From NCBI GenBank assembly GCA_022984795.1, contig JALIHJ010000029.1:1-64000 (forward strand): a DNA stretch of 64,000 nt, written 5' to 3'. The translations under genes and the position numbers were made by a program. Origin of the DNA: Fabrea salina (taxonomy: Eukaryota; Ciliophora; Heterotrichea; Heterotrichida; Fabreidae). Below are positions 18,756-25,996 of the stretch, piece by piece. A model generated the notes under the pieces. The model was not told the origin of the DNA and did no database searches. It saw only the letters and a list, made by a program, of their open reading frames with translations. Every line of letters begins with the position of its first letter. Positions within the stretch are counted from its first letter, which is position 1.

Positions 18756-18953
18756 TCAACCTCCGCTCTCTATGGTTTCTTGGCGAAGTTTCCTTCTTTG
18801 GAAAAGTTTATTTTGGTCAATGTCCAAAACGGGTGCGTTTTGTTGCTTTCTTTGGGAGACTTTGATTCTTTCCCTTTCACGGAGGTTTTGGGTCTTTTTT
18901 TTGGAAACTTTTTGTTGGCTAACTTTACTGTCTTTGATTTCTGTACATCCCAT
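18756..18953 (-). CDS. Small basic protein, predicted N-myristoylated
   Basis: A 65-residue frame starts at ATG 18953 (after GATAAA, the usual start context). An in-frame ATG 24 bases upstream is possible. The N-terminus MGCTEIKDSK has Gly2 and Cys3, fitting dual myristoylation and palmitoylation, and would be lost from the N-terminus with the upstream start. The rest is basic and charged (VSKKKTQNLRERERIK). It could be a small peripheral membrane protein. It fills the space between the 7TM-pseudokinase and the SAM gene, on the SAM gene strand. It has no homologue I can name, and expression is unproven. Confidence 0.4.
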   Translation of the reverse strand: MGCTEIKDSKVSQQKVSKKKTQNLRERERIKVSQRKQQNAPVLDIDQNKLFQRRKLRQETIESGG

Positions 18954-19004
18954 TTTATCAGTATAAACCCAACCCATCTTTTAGCCTAAAAGGTAGTATA
19001 ATCA

Positions 19005-19637
19005 CTAGGAGTTAATGAATTCGCTAATTTTTCTCCTAACAGAAGGAGCTAGTCCTAGGTTCTCCATGTCCCTTTTGCTCAACTTTAAAAACTCCTCGAA
19101 ACTGACTCCTTCGCTTTGGAAAGCCCTTAGGTAACTCTGGAGTCCCAGACTTTGAAGAACAACTTCTAGTCTTTGCTCGGGAGGACAGTCCATGGCCTTT
19201 TGGAGGACACTTGCACTGCTGGGAACTTCCCGTTTGGTTTGGGGCAGCCTGATGAGTGTGTCTTGTGCAAGTTTGCGGGTTTTGCTGGGGTGGGGCTGTT
19301 GAAGTACTGAACTTGCAAAACGGTTTGAAATCATTGAGGGTTTACAGGGGGGCTTTAGAGAATTAGTTTTACGTGAAAAGGGATTAGTGGGCTTTTCAGG
19401 CGACAGACAAGCCTCTGAGTACCCCCTTTGTTGCTTGTCTTGAATAAGCAGACTTGCTCTTTTAAGGGCTTTTTCAGTGGACTGGTAGTCGAAGAACCCA
19501 GCCCTTACTTCCCTTTCTAGGTTGTCTATTAACTTTCCGTACCTGATGTGGTTTTTGACTTCGAAGTTTTGGATTTCCCAGAACTTACTTGCTTTGACTA
19601 AGTAAACTTTTTGGTTTGGAGCAATGGCGGGCTGCAT
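19005..19637 (-). CDS. SAM-domain protein
   Basis: The 210-residue protein has a helical N-terminus (to about 75), a basic Ser/Pro-rich middle, and a C-terminal sterile alpha motif domain (about 145-210). The SAM shows the five-helix pattern LEVVLQSLGLQSYLRAF, EGVSFEEFLKLSKRDMENLGLAPSVRRKISEFI. SAM domains form homo- or hetero-oligomers and often scaffold signalling or cilia-linked complexes. It is followed downstream by the small Gly-Cys protein on the same strand. Partner unknown. Confidence 0.75.
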   Translation of the reverse strand: MQPAIAPNQKVYLVKASKFWEIQNFEVKNHIRYGKLIDNLEREVRAGFFDYQSTEKALKRASLLIQDKQQRGYSEACLSPEKPTNPFSRKTNSLKPPCKPSMISNRFASSVLQQPHPSKTRKLAQDTLIRLPQTKREVPSSASVLQKAMDCPPEQRLEVVLQSLGLQSYLRAFQSEGVSFEEFLKLSKRDMENLGLAPSVRRKISEFINS

Positions 19638-19652
19638 ATTTATAAGCTTTTA

Positions 19653-20275
19653 TTAAACGTATCTAGGGCGGTAAGGCATAGTTGGACTGTCTTCTTCGGG
19701 ACTGTCGTATTCAACTATTGAATTGTTGTGGGAGTAAACGTCCAACTTCTGGTAAGAGTCAGTTTGGACTCCCTGGGCAGAGTAGCGGTGCTTGGGGACA
19801 GAAAACGACCTTATGGTTTCTTCTGAAGGAGTGGACTCTAGGTTGGTTTTGCGAACTGAATAGCCAGAAGGAGGCTTTTTGCCAGTCAATATTCTGGGTA
19901 TTGGGTTGGACTTTGAAGTGTTTATGGGGGTGAGGAGCCATGCTAATTTGGAGTTGAGTGAATTAGGGTTGAAGTAACTTTCTGGTTCTCTAACTACGAC
20001 TTACTTTTGAATTTTTTTAAGCCCAAAGGTTCAAGTGAAGTGAATTCTACTGAGCTTTTTTTAGAGTGTTTGTGGAAGTGTTGGAGTATCTGGGAGGAAA
20101 GGTTCCTTTCCTTTGCTTTCTGGAACAAGTTTTCTTTGAGTTTGCTAGGGGGGAGTGCTTCTTTCCGAGGAGGACTTCTGTACCTGCGGGCGTTCAAAGA
20201 GCTCAGGGGCCTGAATTTGAAACTGGGCTTCTGGGCTTCTGCGTCTAGAACTATGTTTTTACAACGAACTTCCAT
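19653..20275 (-). CDS. Basic low-complexity protein, two exons, frame unresolved
   Basis: Exon 1 (20275-20005) encodes 90 residues, basic with KPSFKFRPLSSLNARRYRSPPRK. Exon 2 (19989-19653) has a long open frame rich in Ser, Pro and Tyr ending PTMPYRPRYV. A perfect 15-nt intron lies between. Splicing as written joins exon 1 to a frame that stops after about 15 codons, whereas the long open frame of exon 2 needs a one-base shift. An A7 run (minus strand) lies just before the intron, so an assembly indel is the simplest explanation. The long frame has no internal start of its own. No family recognised; tubulin- or cilium-associated basic proteins look similar. Confidence 0.5.
19990..20004 (-). 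other. 15-nt intron
   Basis: GTAAGTCGTAGTTAG on the minus strand, phase 1, A at position 10. Retention gives an in-frame TAG. It belongs to the 19653-20275 gene whose downstream frame is off by one base. Confidence 0.75.
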
Positions 20276-20344
20276 TCTTCTTTAACGATTATTATGGAAA
20301 GATATGCTGCAATTAGGCGATTTGAATTATGTAATAATTAAGAA

Positions 20345-21808
20345 ATGGTAAGTTATATTCAGACCAGCGCGAGTTTCAGAGCAGACCACATGATCCAGCA
20401 AAGAAGAGCTCGGGAAGCACACTTAGAAAGCATGAACTCCCACCTGGCACAAGACTACAAGTTGCGGCACAAAGCCCACTGGGAACATAAAACTGACAAG
20501 AAAATAGAACAACTAACTTTGAAAAGCAAAGTTGAAGATTTGCGCAACAAGTACAAAGAAAACCTGGAGGCACGGCGCCGCCAACTTGCGCACTTGCTTA
20601 CTTCAGAAGAAGAAATGTACAAGGACGAGTACTTCAGGAACCAAGAAACTCCCCAAGACATCCGCCGTCGGATGGCCGAACGCGTGGCAGTTTTGAAAGC
20701 TGCTCGTGAAGAAGCTCGTCGAGAAGAAGTCGAGCACAAACTCAACCTGCGTTGGAAGCAAAGTGCGGACGAACTGAGGACAGAAAACTCGAAGGTGCAG
20801 GCGCAGTTGTGCAGGGTAGACCAAGAACGACAAATGATGGAGAAACAAATCAAGGAAAAGCAAGAACAAGACGACCAACGGATTTACGACGAACTTTGGC
20901 GGAGAGAAGGGATCAAGCGAGAACAACAAGAACAACGCAAAAAGGAGGAAAAGGACCAACTGCACCAACAAAGAATGAACTACTTGGAGTGGCAACGTCA
21001 ACTGCGCGAAAAACAAAGAGAGCAGAACACCATGGCAGAAGAGTACGAAAAACAAATGCTGAACCAACAGTGGGAACAAGAAAAACTCAGAGAAGCCCAA
21101 ATGCTGGAAGAGAAAAGAAGAACCATGCAAATGAAGAACCGAGAAATTCTGCAGCAAAACGAAATGAACCGACAAATCAAAAAACAAGAAGAACTCCAAG
21201 AAAAAGAACTCGACAAAGAAATGGTCCGGCAAATGGTCCGCAAAGAAAGAGAACAAGAAGAAAGGGAGTTCCTTGCCAAACTCGAAGCCCGGAAAGAAGC
21301 CCAACGACTCAAAGCCCAAAGAAGCCACCGCAACAAGTACGAAGAAGAACTCGAACGCCTCATTGAAGAAAACGCCCAAAAAGAAAGTGACGAACAGTGG
21401 CGACAGTTGCAAGAAAAGTGGCAACGTGAAGAAGCTGCCCGCATACAACTACTGACAGAAGTATACAACGACCGAGCCAGCAACATCCAAATAAAGAAAC
21501 AAAGAGAACAAGAGGAACGCCAAAAAGAACTAGAAGAAAGAGCCCGGATCGAAGAAGCAGTGAAGAAAGCTGAAGAAGAAGATCGCATGCGCCGAACCAA
21601 CAAACGCTTGGCAAAGGTAGAACACCAAGAAGAACTCAAGTGGCAAGCTGAAGAAAAAGAACGCAACATGAGGAAAAGCGCCATGGAAGAAATGTACGAA
21701 CAAAGAGCTGCAAAGCTTGCAGAGATCCAGTACCAACGTATGATCGAAGAAGAAAAGAAAAAGGGGCTCCAACTCCTTGATGAACTAAGAGCTAAAAGGC
21801 CCTTCTGA
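20345..21808 (+). CDS. CFAP53: CFAP53-like ciliary coiled-coil (TPH domain)
   Basis: The 487-residue, almost wholly helical, Glu/Arg/Gln-rich protein belongs to the trichohyalin-plectin-homology family. The block [21 protein letters not shown], then [41 protein letters not shown] in spirit, closely follows the CFAP53/CCDC11 layout (ERRNKLRELL...EENEYF, then DRMREKTKLLKEKNEKER). CFAP53 is a microtubule inner protein of axonemal doublets and is needed for motile cilia. The codon-rich antisense frames are shadows of its repetitive sequence. Divergent from the 20275 gene, 69 bases away. Other TPH proteins (MNS1, CFAP45) are alternatives. Confidence 0.8.
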   Translation: MVSYIQTSASFRADHMIQQRRAREAHLESMNSHLAQDYKLRHKAHWEHKTDKKIEQLTLKSKVEDLRNKYKENLEARRRQLAHLLTSEEEMYKDEYFRNQETPQDIRRRMAERVAVLKAAREEARREEVEHKLNLRWKQSADELRTENSKVQAQLCRVDQERQMMEKQIKEKQEQDDQRIYDELWRREGIKREQQEQRKKEEKDQLHQQRMNYLEWQRQLREKQREQNTMAEEYEKQMLNQQWEQEKLREAQMLEEKRRTMQMKNREILQQNEMNRQIKKQEELQEKELDKEMVRQMVRKEREQEEREFLAKLEARKEAQRLKAQRSHRNKYEEELERLIEENAQKESDEQWRQLQEKWQREEAARIQLLTEVYNDRASNIQIKKQREQEERQKELEERARIEEAVKKAEEEDRMRRTNKRLAKVEHQEELKWQAEEKERNMRKSAMEEMYEQRAAKLAEIQYQRMIEEEKKKGLQLLDELRAKRPF

Positions 21809-21825
21809 TAAATCTAGCCATTAAA

Positions 21826-22341
21826 ATGGTGAATTTAAGGCTTCAAAAGCGTCTTGCCGCTAGTGTGCTCAAATGCGGAAAGCGCCGTGTGTGGATGGAC
21901 CCCAACGAGTTGCAGGAACTCTCCCTAGCCAACTCCCGTCAAAATGTCCGCAAGCTTGTCAAAGACGGGTTTATCGTAAAAACCCCCCAGAAAATCCACT
22001 CACGTGATCGTGCTCGCACACACAAACTTGCCAAAAGAAACGGCCGACACAATGGACTAGGAAAACGCGAAGGTACTGCCGAAGCCAGAATGCCCACTAA
22101 GCTCCAATGGATGAAAAGACAAAGAGTCCTCAGACGTCTTCTCAGGCGATACAGAGCCTCAAAAAAGATCGACCGCACTATGTACCACGACTTCTACATG
22201 GGAGCTAAAGGTAACATGTTTAAGAACAAGCGAGTGCTCATGGACGCTATCTTCAAGGCCAAGGCTGAAGCATTGAAAGAAAAGGCTTTAGCTGAACAAC
22301 AAGAAGCAAGGAGGCAAAAGTCCCGCAAGGCAAAGCGTTAA
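21826..22341 (+). CDS. RPL19: 60S ribosomal protein eL19
   Basis: The 171-residue protein matches eL19 from the first residue: [27 protein letters not shown], then [19 protein letters not shown], and [22 protein letters not shown], with the usual long basic C-terminal helix. It is part of the large ribosomal subunit and contributes to inter-subunit bridge contacts. Its stop TAA (22339-22341) overlaps the stop of the convergent CZIB gene within the shared TTAA. Start context is TTAAAATG. No intron. Identification is certain. Confidence 0.99.
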   Translation: MVNLRLQKRLAASVLKCGKRRVWMDPNELQELSLANSRQNVRKLVKDGFIVKTPQKIHSRDRARTHKLAKRNGRHNGLGKREGTAEARMPTKLQWMKRQRVLRRLLRRYRASKKIDRTMYHDFYMGAKGNMFKNKRVLMDAIFKAKAEALKEKALAEQQEARRQKSRKAKR

Positions 22342-22793
22342 CTAACATCAGTTTGGATTTCGTAAACTCCAACTACCTGTTCTAGGTCTTCGTCGTACTC
22401 GCACCAGTCACTTTCTTCCAGTGACTCTTCAAACTGCTTTCCAGAAGAAGTCACAATTGCCCAGTTCGGACCAGGCTCCCACTTTGTGACTATGAGTCCT
22501 CGGCACTCCAAGTCAGCTACTTCCTGCATCTCTTCGTTGCTTTTGTAACCCTTGGCGGACCGGAAGTTAATTGTCCCTAGGTGTTCGCAGAACTTGCATT
22601 TCATAATGAAATTAAATGTTCCCCGAGTGCCTGAATGTTCTTGTTGTTTAGTGGGGTCTACAATGACTTCTTTGTGGTGGTCTTCTCCACAAGAAGAGCA
22701 CTTGACTCCCAAAACCCACTCTTTGCCCTCAACAGGAACTACTTCTTGAACTCCTTCAAGTCTTGCTTTGAACAGCAGTCTAAAAAACCCCAT
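22338..22793 (-). CDS. CZIB: CXXC zinc-binding protein CZIB (DUF866)
   Basis: The 151-residue protein is the right length for CZIB (C1orf123). It carries two CxxC pairs, [10 protein letters not shown] and [10 protein letters not shown], that bind one zinc, and the family ending [19 protein letters not shown]. The protein is a small eukaryote-wide cytosolic zinc protein that has been linked to copper-chaperone-like interactions. It is convergent with eL19 (stop codons share two bases) and divergent from the coiled-coil gene, whose ATG is 31 bases away. Confidence 0.93.
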   Translation of the reverse strand: MGFFRLLFKARLEGVQEVVPVEGKEWVLGVKCSSCGEDHHKEVIVDPTKQQEHSGTRGTFNFIMKCKFCEHLGTINFRSAKGYKSNEEMQEVADLECRGLIVTKWEPGPNWAIVTSSGKQFEESLEESDWCEYDEDLEQVVGVYEIQTDVS

Positions 22794-22824
22794 TATAGGA
22801 TTATTGCTTGCACTAACAAATAAT

Positions 22825-23577
22825 ATGAAAACTGACGACTCAATTCAAAATAAGGCTTCGGAGATCCGAGCTAAGTACCAATACGCCTTTTTGTTTATTC
22901 AGAACTCACTAAACACCCTCACTAAACTTTTGAGGTACTGGGAAACCAGGTCTAAGCTGGCTAAGTTCCACAAATGGGCGGAAAGCACAGTCTACTGCAA
23001 CTGCATCCAAACTAACCAAATTGAAGCCTTTTACCAAACTTTTAAGTTACAGCTGTGCAGTTTAGAGACCTCACTTAAAAGCCACTTAAACTCCAACTTG
23101 TACACAGCATTCCTAAGAATTAAGCAGCAACACTTGGTGCTCCAAACTAAAGAAAAAACAAACTCAGACGTTGAGTCTTTCAAAACCCACCAAAACGCCA
23201 AGTTGAGCAAACTCCAACAGAACCAAGAAGAACTTTTGTCGAAAGAAAATGAACTCAGCCAGAAGTTGCAGAACTTAAAGCAAAAAGAAGACTCTTTTAA
23301 AGAAAAAATCAGAACCCTAACTGCCAACAGTTCTCGTCAAAAAACCAGAAAGCGCTCCTCAGAAGAAAAACTTGACGAAGAAATCGAAGACCTCCGCCAA
23401 GAAAACGCCAAGCTCTCTGAAAAGCTTTCAGCCATAGAAGGCAACGTAAATGACTACATCAAAGAAATGAGTGGGTTGCTTGAAGTAAAACAAAGGTCCC
23501 CTTCCAAAAAGTCCCTCAAAAAGAAAGGCAAGGGCAAGTCAGGAAAGCCTCTGATCACTTTAGACTTAGCTCGATAA
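22825..23577 (+). CDS. Coiled-coil protein
   Basis: A 250-residue protein from ATG 22825; the frame is open upstream but that part overlaps the CZIB start. It is helical throughout, with strong heptads at about 110-230 (LSKLQQNQEELLSKENELSQKL, EEIEDLRQENAKLSEKL), and ends in a Lys/Gly/Ser-rich tail (KKSLKKKGKGKSGK). The tail suggests nuclear or microtubule association. Its last 12 coding bases overlap antiparallel with the last coding bases of PSMG4. No family recognised. Confidence 0.7.
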   Translation: MKTDDSIQNKASEIRAKYQYAFLFIQNSLNTLTKLLRYWETRSKLAKFHKWAESTVYCNCIQTNQIEAFYQTFKLQLCSLETSLKSHLNSNLYTAFLRIKQQHLVLQTKEKTNSDVESFKTHQNAKLSKLQQNQEELLSKENELSQKLQNLKQKEDSFKEKIRTLTANSSRQKTRKRSSEEKLDEEIEDLRQENAKLSEKLSAIEGNVNDYIKEMSGLLEVKQRSPSKKSLKKKGKGKSGKPLITLDLAR

Positions 23578-23886
23578 TTTAGATATAATCGCTTCCTCTA
23601 TTAAGGGCAGCAGCATTTCTTCTTGTTCTTCTAAGTTGATTGAACAACAAAGGACCTGCCCTGTTTTTTTGACTAACTTCTGCACAAAACGGTTGTTTGT
23701 TTCAGACTGAATGTTGATGACTGAAGGGAGAGGTTCCTAAGTAGAGCTTACGTAGTTTGTTTGTATACCTAAACTCAAGTTGTTTAGGGAATTCCTGCCT
23801 ACAAACACATAGGCACAGCCTTCCAACTGCAGAATTTGTATTTGCAAGTTGTCATGGGAAGCACTGGGAATTTCTATGACCTCCAT
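23566..23886 (-). CDS. PSMG4: Proteasome assembly chaperone 4 (PSMG4/PAC4-like), two exons
   Basis: Exons 23886-23752 and 23736-23566, joined across a 15-nt intron, encode 101 residues. The protein reads LQIQILQLEGCAYVFVGRN, then LSLGIQTNYEPLPSVINI, RFVQKLVKKTGQVLCCSINL, PLIEEAI. This matches the PAC4 beta-strand and helix pattern (HVLRMADSLFLWVG, AVAMCSRYDSIPV, LAQRLARKTNKQVFVSYNL). PAC3-PAC4 guide assembly of the 20S proteasome alpha ring. Neither exon alone reaches 60 codons, so it is easily missed. The gene ends inside the 3' end of the opposite coiled-coil gene (12-base coding overlap). Confidence 0.85.
23737..23751 (-). other. 15-nt intron (PSMG4)
   Basis: GTAAGCTCTACTTAG on the minus strand, phase 0, A at position 10. 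Its TAG is in frame if retained. Splicing restores a continuous PAC4-like protein. Confidence 0.9.
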
Positions 23887-24177
23887 TTACTTTTAGATAA
23901 TTAAGTCTCTTAGCTGTTAACTCATGCCTTGCCAAACCATTTCTATCAGACCTTTTTACTGTACGAGTTACTCCAAGAAAGATCAACTAAAGTAGATGAT
24001 TTACTTAACTGCTGATTCAGACTTAAATGTAAAATCAGCATTAGTATACACTTAATTTTTTGTTTAGTTATTCTCTAAAATTACTATCTAATATAAATTC
24101 TATTGAGGCCTTTTTCTTGAGGCATTTTTGTGGCTATGAGTTATTAAAAAACCGGGTTTTAATAAAAGTTTCTAAAA
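23887..24177. promoter_or_regulatory. Long divergent spacer, PSMG4 / zinc-finger
   Basis: At 291 bases this is the longest divergent spacer in the dense region. No coding frame or RNA gene is seen. It is strongly AT-rich near the plus start and holds a near-palindrome around 24143-24163 (TTAAAAAACCGGGTTTTAA type). A regulated transcription-factor gene with more upstream sequence than its neighbours is plausible. Confidence 0.35.
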
Positions 24178-25020
24178 ATGAAAAACCCAATTGAAGAAGA
24201 ACGCGCGGCTCTCTGTGAGCCTGATGGCCACAAGATGGCCCACCAGACAACAGAAATCAGCTTAGCAGGAATCGATGATTCAAAAGTACCGTACACTCCT
24301 GTCAAATTAGTTAACTTCAAGGTGGAACTTAGAGAAACAAATGAGAACCCTTGCTTGGGAACAGAGTCTCTTTGTGTTAATTGCAAAAGCAAGTTGCCAG
24401 AGGACTTCCACGAAGTAGAAAAAACCTGCTCTAGAGAGATAACTTCTACTCCCAAGACACTTCCGTGCACTCCCTCGCCTATTTCTAGAAATCGCACTTA
24501 CCACTGTAGTTTGTGTGATCGCACATACTCACGACCTTCTACCTTAAAAACCCATATGCGAAAGCATACTGGTGAAAAACCCTTTGCATGCCCAATATGT
24601 TCGAAGGCTTTTGCAGAAAAAGGGAACTTGAAAACCCATATGCGAATTCACACGGGAGAAAAGCCTTTTGAGTGTTCTCAGTGTGATAAAAGATTTACCA
24701 CCCAAGGGCATCTTACAGACCACATGCGCAGGCATAACAATGAAAGGCCTTTTGTATGTTCAGAGTGCGGAAAAGGGTTTATGAGGTCAAGCACTCTAAA
24801 AATTCATATGCGAAGGCATTCCGGAGAAAGGCCTTACGAATGCAGTTACTGTTGCAAGGCTTTTAGTGAGTCCGGAAACCTAAAAACTCACCTTAGGACC
24901 CATACAGGGGAAAGGCCTTACTTGTGCAGTATAGAAGGGTGCCAAAAGTCCTTTAAAACTAAAGGACACTTGAACGACCACTTGAAGACTAAGCATACTT
25001 ATTTAAATAATGGTAGGTAA
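24178..25020 (+). CDS. C2H2 zinc-finger protein, six fingers
   Basis: The 280-residue protein has an unstructured N-terminus (about 1-100) with a CVNCKSK pair, then six consecutive C2H2 fingers from about residue 107. They are joined by canonical TGEKPF/SGERPY-type linkers. Fingers 1, 2, 3, 4 and 5 have CxxC...H...H with H-x3-H spacing, and the last has C-x4-C (CSIEGC) and H-x4-H. It is likely a sequence-specific DNA-binding regulator in the macronucleus. Such linker-perfect arrays are typical of animal KLF/SP/ZNF-like factors and less usual in ciliates. The 291-base upstream spacer fits a regulated gene. Confidence 0.9.
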   Translation: MKNPIEEERAALCEPDGHKMAHQTTEISLAGIDDSKVPYTPVKLVNFKVELRETNENPCLGTESLCVNCKSKLPEDFHEVEKTCSREITSTPKTLPCTPSPISRNRTYHCSLCDRTYSRPSTLKTHMRKHTGEKPFACPICSKAFAEKGNLKTHMRIHTGEKPFECSQCDKRFTTQGHLTDHMRRHNNERPFVCSECGKGFMRSSTLKIHMRRHSGERPYECSYCCKAFSESGNLKTHLRTHTGERPYLCSIEGCQKSFKTKGHLNDHLKTKHTYLNNGR

Positions 25021-25026
25021 TCGTAA

Positions 25027-25641
25027 ATGGAGTTCGAAAACTTCGAAGACTTAGACACAAAGCGACCAGACGTGTTTGAGAACAGACTGGAAGAAGCTTT
25101 GCGGCTCAAACAAAAAGGAAACGTTTTCTTCCAACAAGAAGACTACTTCAACGCCGAGTACTTTTACCACTGTGCTCTGTACCATGTTGACTTTGACCCC
25201 ATGCAGTGGAACTTCGAGTTACTCGACATACACAGAGAAAAAGCCCTGGAAGTTAAAGTGCCTGTTTGTCTGAACCTTGCTGCTGTTAGAATTCACCTAG
25301 AAAACTTCGACAGTGCAGTTCACCTTTGCAATGAAGTGCTTAAAGACGACCCTAACAACTCAAAAGCTCTCTACAGAAAAGCCCTTGCACTTAAAGCCTT
25401 GAAGGAATACGAAGGAGCCCTTCAAGCTGTAAGTACTGCTTTTAACTTGTGCCCGAAGAACTCCCGGATTTTTAACCTCAGGAAGGAATTAAAGAGACTC
25501 AATAACATTGAGTACCAAAAAGCCAAAAAGTTGTGGAAAGGCAAGTTCAAGACTAAAACTAAGAAGTTTTCCTTTAAAAAAGCACTTTCGATGCTCAACC
25601 CTTTAAACCTACACTACTTTTACCTGCCTCCAGTTATATAA
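25027..25641 (+). CDS. TPR protein
   Basis: The 204-residue protein carries about three tetratricopeptide repeats at residues 15-150 (ALRLKQKGNVFFQQEDYFNAEYFYHCAL, VCLNLAAVRIHLENFDSAVHLCNEVL, KALYRKALALKALKEYEGALQAV). The arrangement is like the TPR part of FKBP/AIP-type co-chaperones with a basic tail (KKLWKGKFKTKTKKF) but no isomerase domain. The clamp suggests binding to Hsp90/Hsp70 C-termini. It starts 6 bases after the zinc-finger stop and ends 6 bases from the convergent gene. Confidence 0.75.
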   Translation: MEFENFEDLDTKRPDVFENRLEEALRLKQKGNVFFQQEDYFNAEYFYHCALYHVDFDPMQWNFELLDIHREKALEVKVPVCLNLAAVRIHLENFDSAVHLCNEVLKDDPNNSKALYRKALALKALKEYEGALQAVSTAFNLCPKNSRIFNLRKELKRLNNIEYQKAKKLWKGKFKTKTKKFSFKKALSMLNPLNLHYFYLPPVI

Positions 25642-25647
25642 TGTAAC

Positions 25648-25996
25648 TTAGTTATGCAAAAGAATCTTTTCAAGTAAAGGGCTTAAGCACTTCTGCTTCA
25701 TAAAGTCTAAACTCCTCAGTTTTTCTGCGTGGAGCTCTAGAAACTCAGCTAAGTTAGCTTTAAAAGAGTTTGAGTCTTCATCTGCAAAGACAAACTCGTC
25801 TATTTCACCAGAAAGTCTAACTAAGTTGTTTATGCTTTCCAAAGAGTGTTTTTGCAAAGCCTTTACTCTGTCGTACTCTGAAAAGAAGCATTTGCTGGGC
25901 TGGTTATTAATGGTTCTGTTTAGCCTGGAGTAAGAAGTTGCTTCAGTTAAGGCTTTTGGCTTCAACTAGCCAGTTTTCGACTACTTGATCACTCAT
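25648..25996 (-). CDS. Small helical protein, one-base frame break near its start
   Basis: A 105-codon open frame (25965-25648; NRTINNQPSKCFFSEYDRVKAL ending LEKILLHN) lacks its own ATG. The only nearby ATG (25996, MSDQVVENWLVEAK) is in a frame offset by one base. A 16-nt GT-AG stretch (GTCGAAAACTGGCTAG) would join them, but it lacks the GTAA start and A10 of real introns here. Alternatively one A too many in the AAAA at the frame change restores ENWLVEAKALTEATSYS. The ATG overlaps the stop of the upstream RCC1 gene (ATGAGTGA). Family unknown. Confidence 0.5.

Noticed and set aside
20603-21684. Long antisense open frames (281 and 228 codons) opposite CFAP53
   Set aside because: They are the complement of a Glu/Lys/Gln-rich coiled-coil gene, giving Leu/Phe/Ser-rich nonsense with no family resemblance. 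The plus strand is clearly the coding one.
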